Part shown: in pieces, positions 8,608-17,846 of the stretch | Layout of the letters: every line of letters starts with the position of its first letter | Numbering within the stretch: position 1 is the first letter of the stretch | Assembly: GCF_002464935.1 (NCBI RefSeq) | Contig: NZ_CM008325.1 | Location: 1 to 42,861, forward strand | Origin: Candidatus Enterovibrio escicola | Lineage (GTDB): Bacteria; Pseudomonadota; Gammaproteobacteria; Enterobacterales; Vibrionaceae | DNA: 42,861 bases | Reading direction: 5' to 3' | Program-made: the position numbers and the translations under genes | Notes under the pieces: model-generated | The model's input: the letters and a program-made list of their open reading frames with translations, nothing else | Told to the model about the DNA's origin: nothing | Database searches by the model: none

Positions 8608-9489
8608 ATATACGATTGAATTTTGCATGCAAAATTCAAAATACCCAACGACATGAATATCTGAGACAGGAACAATCACCTTTTCTGAATTATTATCAAG
8701 AATAATATCAATGAAACCATCTTTTGACTCACCCTTTAAATCAATATATCCAAGATGATCATTATATTTAATACGGACAGAGCGAGCTTTTTTGACTAAT
8801 TTGACTTTATGATTAATTTTTAAAGACTTAACTAAAGCCTTTGCTTCCTTTCTTGATATTGAATTTTCAAGAGCTTCATTTACCAATCTTTTATTTATGT
8901 TATATGCAATACGCAATGAATTTATGGTGTCTACATCTCCTATTTTACCCTCTTTGTACGCAACCTCTATTTGCAGGGGACATGATGCTGCTTTAATAAA
9001 TGCTGAAACTCTAGCTTCTGAAATTGTTAATTTCAGAGATATTTGCTTATTATCCAACCCTTTTTCTTTTTTAGCTTGGATAATGGCTCGCCCTGTTTCA
9101 AATGGAGTCAAAGCTTCTCTGATAATGTTTTCCGCAAGTTGCTCAAAGACCGTGCCTTTTACACGAATAATACAATCTAGAAACTTCACATTATCATTAC
9201 TCATCGCACCACGCCAACGACGTTCCCCTTTTTGAATTTTATAACCTTGATCATCTTTAGGATAAACAACAATTGGCTGGATCTGTCCATGTTCCACAAG
9301 ACTGTTACCCATTTCTCTAATTCTCTCAACATCAAAAAATTTTCGGACTTGGGAGGATGAATAAATTTCTGTTTTAGGTACACGAATACAAATTAATGAG
9401 ATAGATGATTCAATCGTTGTATCATCAAGTAAATTAAGTTTCGAATTAGCCCGAATTCTTTCCTTAAAACTGCCACTTTTATTTTTCAT
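8605..9489 (-). CDS. parB: ParB-family centromere-binding protein
   Basis: This 294-aa protein has the ParB/Spo0J N-terminal domain with both nucleotide-binding boxes: GERRWRGA (about residues 108-115) and ENIIREALTPFETG (about 140-153). A helix-turn-helix region follows (GLDNKQISLKLTISEARVSA). ParB proteins of this type bind CTP, load at a parS centromere and stimulate ParA. Its start overlaps the end of parA by 11 bp, so they form one operon. The C-terminus is odd: the stop codon coincides with the end of an IS982 fragment, so the last few residues (MQNSIVY) may not be native. No parS was identified. Confidence 0.85.
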   Translation of the reverse strand: MKNKSGSFKERIRANSKLNLLDDTTIESSISLICIRVPKTEIYSSSQVRKFFDVERIREMGNSLVEHGQIQPIVVYPKDDQGYKIQKGERRWRGAMSNDNVKFLDCIIRVKGTVFEQLAENIIREALTPFETGRAIIQAKKEKGLDNKQISLKLTISEARVSAFIKAASCPLQIEVAYKEGKIGDVDTINSLRIAYNINKRLVNEALENSISRKEAKALVKSLKINHKVKLVKKARSVRIKYNDHLGYIDLKGESKDGFIDIILDNNSEKVIVPVSDIHVVGYFEFCMQNSIVY

Positions 9490-10273
9490 TTAATACACCT
9501 ATTTTTTTATCAAACTCATTCAAAAAAGAAAGCAATTGAATGTGCTCCGCTGATTTTAAATCGTACTCTAATATACTTTGATTGAAATGAGATGCCTCAG
9601 CGACTTTTGTTGTTCGTTGAATTTCAGAATTAAAAACCAAGCAACCGTGTTGTTCACGTAACATTTTAGTAAAGTGGTCTTGAACTTGAGTTGCCCGTTT
9701 TAACGTTTTATTCAACAAAATCCCTAAAATCATGATCTCAGGATTAAATGTTTTTTTGATTTTAGAAACGGATTTAATAATTTTGTCTACACCTTTTATG
9801 GAATCCGCTTCTGCTTCTGTCGGAATAAGAACGCCGGCACAAGAGGTTAAAGCGGAGAACTGTAGATTACCCACAGACGGAGGGCAATCAATGAAGACAA
9901 GATCATATTGTTCAGATAATTTATTAAGGTTTTCAGCAAAATTGGCTATTTCATCACTAGGACAATTGTTCTCAGCACTAATAAACGCGGTTGTACCTAA
10001 TATATGAAGCCTGTTGTTAACGACATAAGGTTTACCATAAAAATCTTCATCAAATAGAGAGATAGAATTCGATTCACCTACTTTTCGGGAAATAGAAATA
10101 GGTTTACTCTCTTCACTATAAAAAAACTTATCAGTCAAGTTATGTTGAGGATCTAAATCTAACAATAACGTTTTTTGTTGCTTCACATTTGAGTAATAGT
10201 AAGCAAGATTAAGAACTGTAGTAGTTTTACCAACACCACCTTTTTCGTTTGCTATAGTGAATATTTTTCCCAT
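9479..10273 (-). CDS. parA: ParA-family partition ATPase (264 aa)
   Basis: MGKIFTIANEKGGVGKTTTV carries the deviant Walker A motif (KGGVGKTT, residues 11-18); LLLDLDPQHNLT and YDLVFIDCPPSVG are the Walker A' and B regions. Size and motifs fit type I ParA without an N-terminal helix-turn-helix extension. It works with the overlapping parB to position plasmid copies. AAGGAA lies about 5 nt before the ATG. The IS982 copy E terminus begins only 15 bp upstream of the start codon, so the native promoter has been displaced and expression must come from within or beyond the IS. Confidence 0.88.
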   Translation of the reverse strand: MGKIFTIANEKGGVGKTTTVLNLAYYYSNVKQQKTLLLDLDPQHNLTDKFFYSEESKPISISRKVGESNSISLFDEDFYGKPYVVNNRLHILGTTAFISAENNCPSDEIANFAENLNKLSEQYDLVFIDCPPSVGNLQFSALTSCAGVLIPTEAEADSIKGVDKIIKSVSKIKKTFNPEIMILGILLNKTLKRATQVQDHFTKMLREQHGCLVFNSEIQRTTKVAEASHFNQSILEYDLKSAEHIQLLSFLNEFDKKIGVLNEK

Positions 10274-10288
10274 TATATTTCCTTAAAA

Positions 10289-11248
10289 TAACCTAAGCTG
10301 CGCATAAGAAATGAACTAAATGCCAAAGTCGCGATCAGATCGTCTGAAATAAACTATTGACTGCACAAGGACTTGGGCATGCATAACTTAGACGCTGTTT
10401 TCGTCGATGTCGACGACTTCTGCCAGACTTTCTTTCCTGCATGGGCAAAACACCTAATTTCTTCTGATGTCAAACAACGAAATAAGCTTTCTCGCCTCTG
10501 AGTTAGCAAAGTGATGACGATAGTGATAGCTTTCCATTAATCGGGGTATCGAGACCGCAAAACCTATTACATCCACTTTGTTTGCCGTTATCTTACCCAC
10601 TAATTTCCTGAATTAGTCAGCTACCAGAGAATGCTCAAGCTCATGTAAGGTGTTTTGGTTCCGCTTTGCTCTTACCTCACTCACCGTCAAGGATTACCTT
10701 TGTTGATTTGTCTAAGCTACAGGTTTGTCACAACCTACGCATTCTCAGACATCAGGTTTTTAAAGGTACCTAGAAGTAAAGAAAAGGAAGGATGGGGTGG
10801 TTCTACGGCTTCAAATTACATCTTATCATCAATGACCGAGGTGGCATTATTTCAGTGAAAGTAACGACGGATAACGTGGATGATAGAAAGCCTGTATCGG
10901 AAATGATTGACGATCTTTGGGGGTTTTATACGGAGACAACGGTTATATATCTAGTCCATTGGAGCGGGAACTTGCAGACAAGAGAGTGACACTGATAACT
11001 AATATAAAAAAATGAAACCCAAAGTGATGAAACTTTTGAACCGCCTGATGCTCCGGAAACTATTTATTATTGAAACTGTTTTTGACTAACTAAAAAATAT
11101 ATCCCAATTCGAGCATTCTCGGCACCGTTGTTGTATCAGCTTTATGGGCAACTTGCTGGCTGGGCTTATCGCGTATTCATTTCAACCAAAGAAGCCGAGC
11201 ATCAAGATGACTAGGTTTGATAAGCAAGCGCTTATGCAGATCTGAAGT
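10289..11248 (+). mobile_element. IS982-family element, near full length, decayed (copy E)
   Basis: The left end TAACCTAAGCTGCGC and the right end ...GCAGATCTGAAGTT bound 960 bp. The transposase reads MHNLDAVFVDVDDFCQTFFP then breaks by stops; GFKLHLIINDRGGI and [20 protein letters not shown] are further pieces. Its left end points at the parA start. Confidence 0.85.
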
Positions 11249-11261
11249 TTATTATGCATTT

Positions 11262-11880
11262 CAGTTACTTTTGAGTGTCCAATCGTTTTCTGATTAAGGC
11301 ATTTCCGGCGTGTATGCAGGGTGAAATTTTCCCTATCAATGCGTTGCGTATAGATCCTGCCAATAATGTATCTATTCTAGGGAAAATATTGTAAATATTG
11401 AAACCGTCCGTGCTCCAGAATACAATATTGGATATGTATAACAGATTAAAAAATAAATTAAATACTTTTATTCCACGACAACCGAGTGCGTGAGCAATTA
11501 TTTTTTCAATCGAGGTTTCCAAACAGACTAGAGCCAGTGTTGGTTATTTATTTACCAACGAAAGACCATTGTTCATCTACTTCGCAGATAAGCACTACTT
11601 CCTGTATATAAAGAGAGTATGTTAGTACACAGCGAAGTGTAAGTTTTTGAAAAGCTGATAACAAAATTATTCATAGAAAGCTCAATAAGTTGCTCTGTTC
11701 TCTCCGCCTGACAAGTCGTGTATGTATATCCAAACTGGAAGGTTCGGCAACATGATTGGCAACAATAGCATTGGTGTCCATCATGGCAGATACTCTGATT
11801 TTAAACTGTTTTTGTGTGCTAACAAAAACGACATTTAACGTCAATGATAATTATCACCATATAAAGGTAGACCGACTACT
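11262..11880 (-). mobile_element. IS1-family remnant, inverted
   Basis: On the reverse strand HDGHQCYCCQSCCRTFQFGY (zinc-finger-like InsA region), CEVDEQWSFVGK (InsB start of the catalytic region) and the C-terminal IGRIYTQRIDREN-like stretch occur in order, the IS1 layout. All parts are broken by stops. The borders are approximate. Confidence 0.75.
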
Positions 11881-11989
11881 AGTAAGTAAAACCTCATGAA
11901 TACATGACCAGAAATTTCTCGATAATTATTACAAATAATTTTTATAATTTTCCGTGGCATTAAAACGCTGACTTAATCATATAATTCCT

Positions 11990-12556
11990 GCACCATCGGT
12001 CAGGTGAAATGTCCAATCTATTGGAGAGTCAGTCAAACTAAAGTACACTCTCTCATCCTCTTTTAGCTTGGAGATGTTCATGTTTCATAAACAGTTCGTT
12101 CTGCAAGGATCTTTCCACATCATGGCAAACCATACAAAATTAAGATTAACATCGGCGATAAGGTAAATAACCGTATTGGCATTGAGAAACAGCCTGATAT
12201 TGCAGATGAAAAGACCGTGTTTAGCCATTTTGAAACGGATACTGCCGTCGGGACTGGCTACAAATATTTTTTACGGTGATAAAGATGTTTATTGATATAG
12301 TAAATTTTACCTTCCATGGCTTTAAAAGCCTCACGTTAGACGACGGTACAAGTTATCAGGGACTAAATGAGCATACCAATGGTCTGATATGACGCTTTTT
12401 ACCCACGGTAACTAATTTCAACGAGGTTAGTTATGCGGAAATTGCCAAGATATAACATATCCTCAATGCACGTAGTAGATCTCCTGACGATGGTTTTTTA
12501 GAGTATTTGATGGCGACTTAAGATAGAACACATGTGCATTTCAGATGACGGGGGGC
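11990..12556 (+). mobile_element. IS30-family remnant with internal deletion
   Basis: The left terminal region (CGGTCAGGTGAAATG) and the N-terminal start region jump straight into the catalytic half: IGDKVNNRIGIEKQPDIADE and TVFSHFETDTAVG, with a later LNEHTNGLI-like signature near 12364. The right end is near GATGACGGGGGG. It is a shorter, separately decayed version of the element at 20171-22606. Confidence 0.75.
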
Positions 12557-12559
12557 GTA

Positions 12560-12690
12560 ATACTTGATTATATTGTTTCCAGTTGCTGATCTGATGCTTA
12601 GCCTTTCCCCTCATTATCCCCATGATGAGTTAATCGGGGGAATTGTGGTTAGTTCAGATATTTCGGAAACAATGCAAATTCATTCAATAA
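12560..12690 (-). mobile_element. IS5-family 5' end fragment
   Basis: It matches the 5' non-coding and start region of copy e (the stretch at 13975-14095) in the same orientation. No coding potential is left. Confidence 0.6.
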
Positions 12691-12870
12691 GATAGGGCTC
12701 CAAAAACGAGTACAGACACACAAGCATTTAAATGTATAAGCACACAGGAGCCATACATCTACAACATGCGGGGCATCACCTGTTGTAGAGTTGAGAACTT
12801 TAATTCAATCTAGTTACTTTGTCACCATTTAATCTGAGGATTACCCATAGATGCATAAATGCAATCAATT
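12691..12870. other. Short gap with a hairpin
   Basis: There is no gene. CTACAACA (12759-12766) pairs with TGTTGTAG (12781-12788) around a 14-nt loop; its role is unknown. Confidence 0.4.
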
Positions 12871-13051
12871 GACCTGAGCTGCGCATAAGAAATGAACTAA
12901 ATTCCAAAGTCGCGATCTGATCGTTTGAAAAAACTATTGACTTCATAAGGACTTGGATATGAATAACTTAGACGCTGTTTTCACGATGTCGACAAATTTT
13001 GTAAGGTTTTCCTTCCTGCTTCGAAAAACACCGGATTTTAGGGGTTTAAAA
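12871..13051 (+). mobile_element. IS982-family 5' fragment (copy F)
   Basis: ACCTGAGCTGCGCATAAG at 12872 is the left terminus; the first transposase residues (MNNLDAVF) follow at 12959. The element is cut at 13052 by the terminus of IS5 copy e. Confidence 0.8.
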
Positions 13052-14095
13052 GGCTTTGTTGATTAAATTAGGCCTATAATGAACTGATCCCAATCTTCTT
13101 TACAGTCTTAATTTGTCTGCAGGAGAGAAGGCATACCGAGTCTTATAACTTTGTTCATCGTTTTCACATTTGCCAGCACTTCACCAACTTGAATATTGCA
13201 ATCACGAAGAATGAGTTTAGGGCTGGGCAACTATTTTATAGCGAAACATTGCTATTTCTGCTAATACGCGTTTGTGATAACCCCTGTCCTTTTTCCACTC
13301 CGCTAATTTATCTTCTTATAACGCCTTTAATAGTTTCATTTCTAGGATACCCTTCCTCCCAATATCCCGTGTTGCTTCGAGGTGGAATATTGGGCGTTAT
13401 TTCTTTATTTTTCAGTACGTAGTAACATACTTTTATGTTATAGTTTCCATCAGCACTGACTTGCTGTATCTTTCGTCATAATAGGTTAAGCAATGTAGAT
13501 AAAACCTCATTATCACCCACAAAAACTAGGCTAATTTCTGCAGAAATAAACGAATGAGTAGACACATCAACGGCAAGACAAAGTTTACGCCAAATACGCC
13601 GCTTATCCTTACCATGTTTACGCGTTTTTCCTTCACATTTGCCGTATACCTTTAGGCCTGTGGTATCAATAACCACATGGCAACAGCTCCTCGATTCGGC
13701 AAAAAAATACTTAACCTCGACGGTCTTCGAACGCTTACTAATGCAAGTGTATGTAGGGGATTCCAGCGGGAAATTCATTAGTATAAAAACCGAATTGAAA
13801 ATCCTTTTAATCCACGATTTATGAGCTTTAGAATACCTTTTACCATCAGTGTCGTTTCAATCGAGGTATCCGAAAATATAAACCCCCGCCCACGCTGACC
13901 GTAATGTTTTAGACAATACATTCTTTAATTGTAGCCTTGTCTATCTAAAAAGTGACTGAGCCACGGTTTACTAATGCTTAATTATATTATTTCCAGTTGC
14001 TGATCTTGGCCTTTCCCCTCATAACCACTCGCTTAACTCCATGATGATCTGATCTTAGGAATCGCAATTAGTTTAGATATTTTGGGAATAACGTC
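13052..14095 (-). mobile_element. IS5-family element, near full length, decayed (copy e)
   Basis: Its outer terminus GGCTTTGTTGATTAAATTAG (13052) is the exact inverse of the outer terminus of copy f at 17348. The open piece 13476-13778 encodes MNFPLESPTYTCISKRSKTV... and HVVIDTTGLKVYGKCEGKTR, the middle of an IS903-type transposase, ending at TGA 13476-13478. Copies e and f bracket the tryptophanyl-tRNA synthetase gene as an inverted pair. Confidence 0.85.
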
Positions 14096-14213
14096 CTGTA
14101 GATATTATGAGTTCTAATAAGAGTTGTAACCATGAAAAACTTTATTTCCATAGCCGTAAAATAATGTATAAAACACATAACCAGAAGCCAGCTATACCAA
14201 GAATGAAACTATT

Positions 14214-14522
14214 TTATTCATTGATATCGGCCATCCAACGAAAGTGACAAAGATTATCCATGGATAGATGCATACGGAACAAGACAATGTACCTAAAACC
14301 ACAGGGAGTAATAGTCGCATAAATATTATTGGCAAGCTCAATATCTCTAATATTGAGAGTGTAGTTGTCAGCGAACAGGATACCATCAACAATGCAAATA
14401 TTGTTCGTTCTCTTTGCACGTTGAGAGATGATTAGCCATTGACCCATAAGCTGCATATAATCTTGGATTGAGTGGGCTCTCAGCGATAGTAACCTAGTTA
14501 GATATGTTGCGTTCCTCCTCAA
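14214..14522 (-). CDS. Hypothetical 102-aa open frame, uncertain
   Basis: MRRNATYLTRLLSLRAHSIQ... and FADNYTLNIRDIELANNIYA have no family I recognise. AGGAGG lies only 1-7 nt before the ATG, too close for an ideal site. It may be a remnant of a transposase or a chance frame. Confidence 0.25.
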   Translation of the reverse strand: MRRNATYLTRLLSLRAHSIQDYMQLMGQWLIISQRAKRTNNICIVDGILFADNYTLNIRDIELANNIYATITPCGFRYIVLFRMHLSMDNLCHFRWMADINE

Positions 14523-14604
14523 TATAGAGCGTGACTATCTACCGCTTTACAGTCCAAATATTAATCCAATATAAAAGTGTTGGAAAGTGATGGATAAACG
14601 GTAA

Positions 14605-14751
14605 ATGAATAACGTTTATCTTAAAAACAAACGCTCTTTCAAAGAGGCCATGACCAAATTTTTTACTGTAACTCTTCCAGATATTGCAGACTCTTTGGTA
14701 TCTAAAATAAGTGATGAAATTCAGATACTAAGACCTGTATTTTTAAGTTGA
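14605..14751 (+). CDS. Small open frame upstream of trpS (48 aa)
   Basis: MNNVYLKNKRSFKEAMTKFF then TVTLPDIADSLVSKISDEIQ is a plausible small soluble protein or the end of a lost gene. It contains no Trp codons, so it is not a tryptophan attenuator peptide. It has no clear ribosome site and no family I recognise. Confidence 0.3.
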   Translation: MNNVYLKNKRSFKEAMTKFFTVTLPDIADSLVSKISDEIQILRPVFLS

Positions 14752-14772
14752 TTGAGTATATATCTTTTCTGA

Positions 14773-14787
14773 GTGAACAAAGTTCAC
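14773..14787. promoter_or_regulatory. Palindrome GTGAAC-AAA-GTTCAC before trpS
   Basis: A perfect 6-bp dyad around AAA lies 23 bp before the trpS start and just upstream of its GGAG ribosome site. It could be an operator or a small 5' hairpin. It does not resemble a TrpR operator. Confidence 0.4.
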
Positions 14788-14809
14788 CGAACAGTTTCTG
14801 GAGAAATAC

Positions 14810-15811
14810 ATGTCATATACAATATTAACAGGGGATCGAGCTACAGGTCTCCTTCATTTAGGACATTACATTGGTTCACTTAAACTGCGAGTGGCACTAC
14901 AAGATGATCATCAACAGTCTATACTTATCGCTGACTTACAAGGGCTTACTGACAACGGACATGATCCCGAAAAAGTATCAGGCAACATCTTAAATGTGAT
15001 GGCTGATTATCTAGCTGTAGGCATTGACCCTGCTAAAACTAATATATGCCTACAATCAGGTTTACCGGCTCTGTCAGAGTTAACAATGTATTATGCCAAT
15101 ATCGTGAGCATTTCTCGTTTAGAACGTAATCCAACAGTCAAGGCAGAAATTGCAAATAAATCGTTCGGAAACTCCATTCCCGCAGGCTTTTTTACTTACC
15201 CTATCAGCCAGGCTGCCGATATCACAGCCTTTAGAGCTGACTGTGTTCCTGTCGGTGATGATCAAATACCCATGATAGAGCAAACTAATGAAATAGTACG
15301 TAAGATTAACAAGATAGCAGGAAGTGATATTTTAGTCGAGTGTGAACCTTTGTTGAGTAAAGTTACTCGCTTGCCGAGTGTGGATGGTAAGGCGAAAATG
15401 TCTAAATCTTTAGGTAACACCATAACATTAAGTGCCGATGAGAAAGAGATCACTGCTGCTGTAAATAAAATGTATACAGATCCCAACCACCTTAAAGTGA
15501 CAGACCCAGGACAAATTGAAGGTAACGTCGTCTTTACTTACCTTGATGCCTTTCACCCCGATGAAGACCTAGTACAGGAGCTCAAACTTCACTACATAAA
15601 AGGTGGTCTTGGTGATGGAAAGGTTAAAAATATCCTTGAAGAGTGTTTACAAGAAACCTTGCGTCCTATCAGGGAAAAACGCAGGAAGTTAATTAACGAT
15701 AAAGGCATGCTATTAGAAATACTTAAGCATGGTACAGAGAAAGCTGTCGTAGAAACAAATAAAGTCCTTTATGATGTCAAGCAAGCTTTCGGTTTGAATT
15801 TATTCATCTGA
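14810..15811 (+). CDS. trpS: Tryptophanyl-tRNA synthetase, second-type
   Basis: The 333-aa protein charges tRNA-Trp with tryptophan in the cytoplasm. The class I signatures are intact: HLGH (residues 16-19, HIGH motif, within TGDRATGLLHLGHYIGSL) and KMSKS (196-200). The GDRATGxLHLGHYxGSL form differs from the E. coli housekeeping form (GAQPSGELTIGNYMGAL) and matches the type found as a second TrpRS in several bacteria, where members have been linked to resistance to the TrpRS inhibitor indolmycin. GGAG lies about 10 nt before the ATG. The gene is complete and sits alone between inverted IS5 copies e and f. Whether it is the sole TrpRS, a spare copy or a resistance gene cannot be decided here. 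Confidence 0.92.
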   Translation: MSYTILTGDRATGLLHLGHYIGSLKLRVALQDDHQQSILIADLQGLTDNGHDPEKVSGNILNVMADYLAVGIDPAKTNICLQSGLPALSELTMYYANIVSISRLERNPTVKAEIANKSFGNSIPAGFFTYPISQAADITAFRADCVPVGDDQIPMIEQTNEIVRKINKIAGSDILVECEPLLSKVTRLPSVDGKAKMSKSLGNTITLSADEKEITAAVNKMYTDPNHLKVTDPGQIEGNVVFTYLDAFHPDEDLVQELKLHYIKGGLGDGKVKNILEECLQETLRPIREKRRKLINDKGMLLEILKHGTEKAVVETNKVLYDVKQAFGLNLFI

Positions 15812-16000
15812 GGAGATAATTAATTCTAGCGCGGAATTTTAAAAAATAAAAGTAGCTCAGATTATGAATATAATTTGCTAGTAAGTGCGTAAATGGCACT
15901 TGGTTAGATGGTCATGTATTCAATACATTCCCACCGAGGTTATTATTATGTCCATTTGAAATATTGATAATTTCTTTTGTTTTATAAGACAGATGAAAAT
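15812..16000. other. Gap after trpS
   Basis: No gene, hairpin terminator or IS end is recognised. Confidence 0.4.
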
Positions 16001-16215
16001 ATGAGTAGACTGGGTAACTGTTGGATTAATAGTCCTATAGATATATTATTTAGAAGCTTACAAGACAGAATAAGTACCCTATAAATGGTTTGATGATTTC
16101 ACTCAAGGACACTGTACAACCATAAAATACATCACGGAATACTACAGTGAAACCAAGCATCATTACATATAACTGGAGTCATGCAATAAAACAAATTAGA
16201 AATATTATTTTAGAG
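16001..16215 (+). pseudogene. IS3-family transposase (OrfB) C-terminal remnant
   Basis: MSRLGNCWINSPIDILFRSL followed, after a frameshift, by KWFDDFTQGHCTTIKYITEY and YSETKHHY matches the end of IS3-type OrfB (MSRxGNCWDNAPIExFFRSLK ... YYNxxRPH). The catalytic Glu position (usual PIE) reads PID. Confidence 0.75.
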
Positions 16216-16469
16216 AAATTCTAAAACTGTAGCCAATATCACTTGACCATTACAGTTATAATAAATTGAATCTTTTAGTGTATAAATATACATACCATTC
16301 AAGTTATTAGAACAGATTTCTGCTTATCAACCACAGTGCTTTTCTACCAGTTAACAATGAATTATTTATTCAATAAGTGGGATTTCGTGAACAAATACTT
16401 TTTATTTACTGTTGAACAGTACTGTTAAAAAATAGGGTACTTAGAATGTGGGTATACTATGGCTTGCAT

Positions 16470-17348
16470 GTTACTAGGTGTTATTTCCTAAATATCTAAA
16501 CTAATTGTGATTCCTAAGATCAGATCATCATGGAGTTAAGCAAATGGTTATGATGGGAAAGGATAAGATCAGCAACTGGAAATAATATAATCAAGCATTT
16601 GAAACGGCACTGATGGTAAAAGGTATTCTCAAGCGCATAATCGTGGATTAAAAGGCTTTTTCAATTCGGTTCTTATATTAATGAATTTCCCGCTGAAATC
16701 CCCTAAATACACTTGCATTAGTAAGCGGTTTGAAGACCGTCGAGGTTAAGTATTTTTTGCCGAATCAAGGAGCTGTTGCCACGTGATTATTTATGCCACA
16801 GGCCTAAAGGTATACGGCGAAGGTGAAAGGAAAACGCGTAAACATGGTAAGGAGAAACGGCGTATTTGGCGTAAACTTTATCTTGCCGTTGATGTGTCTA
16901 CCCATGCGTTTATTTCTGCAGAAATTAGCCTAGTTTTTATGGGTGATAATGAGGTTTTATCTACATTGCTTAACCCCTTATGACGAAAGATATAGCAAGT
17001 CAGTGCTGATGGAGCTTATGACATAAAAGTATGTTGCTACGTACTGAAAAATAAAGAAATAACGTCCACTATTCCACCTCGAAGCAACACGGGATATTGG
17101 GAGGAAGGTATCCTAGAAATGAAACTATAAAGGCGTTATAAGAAGATAAATTAGCGTAGTGGAAAAAGGACAGGGGTTATCACAAACGCGTATTAGCAGA
17201 AATAGCAATGTTTCGCTATAAAATAGTTGCCCAGCCCTAAACTCATTCTTCGTGATTGCAATATTCAAGTTGGTGAAGTGCAGACAAATTAAGACTGTAA
17301 AGAAGATTGGGATCAGTGTGTTATAGGCCTAATTTAATCAACAAAGCC
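16470..17348 (+). mobile_element. IS5-family element, decayed (copy f)
   Basis: The 5' region resembles copy d; the open piece 16783-16983 reads ATGLKVYGEGERKTRKHGKE and ends at TGA 16981-16983. The terminus GGCCTAATTTAATCAACAAAGCC spans 17326-17348. It is in inverted orientation to copy e. Confidence 0.85.
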
Positions 17349-17846
17349 TATTGGAATTGTAAACCGCTGGATGAAATGAAGGGAAAAGAATCCTGAAATA
17401 AGACTGATTTTTCTGGTCGTTTATTCAATAAGTAGGTTTTCGTGTAAAAGATCTATTATTTATCATGGTGATACGGACTCTTAAAAAGCATGATATCCAT
17501 AATTATGGATACTAAAGCTACCACCTTACAAATCCCCCTGACGGTTATTCTAACTTATTAGATACCTGCCAGATTTTTTAACAAACCTATTTATTTGGAT
17601 AGAGAAAATAGTGAAAGTATAAACGGATATGTCATCGATGATACATCTTAAATAACAAATCTCGATCATATCAAAATAAATATATTGTTCAGGTATAAAC
17701 GGTCTGAATGGTTACAGATCCTGAAGATAACCAAGAAATATGTTGAATTAACAAAGTCCCTTTTAATTATTAACAGGAAAGCGTGTGTTACTTCATGTTT
17801 AAAAATGCCATTTTGTTACATGAGTAACGTTGCTTAAGAAAAAATC
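17349..17846. other. Gap upstream of the chemoreceptor
   Basis: No gene is seen. GTTACTTCATG (17788-17798) can pair with CATGAGTAAC (17819-17828) in a bulged hairpin just before the receptor start. No convincing sigma-28 promoter was found. Confidence 0.4.

Noticed and set aside
14605-14810. Tryptophan attenuator upstream of trpS
   Set aside because: The 48-aa open frame has no Trp codon and no terminator/antiterminator pair is evident.
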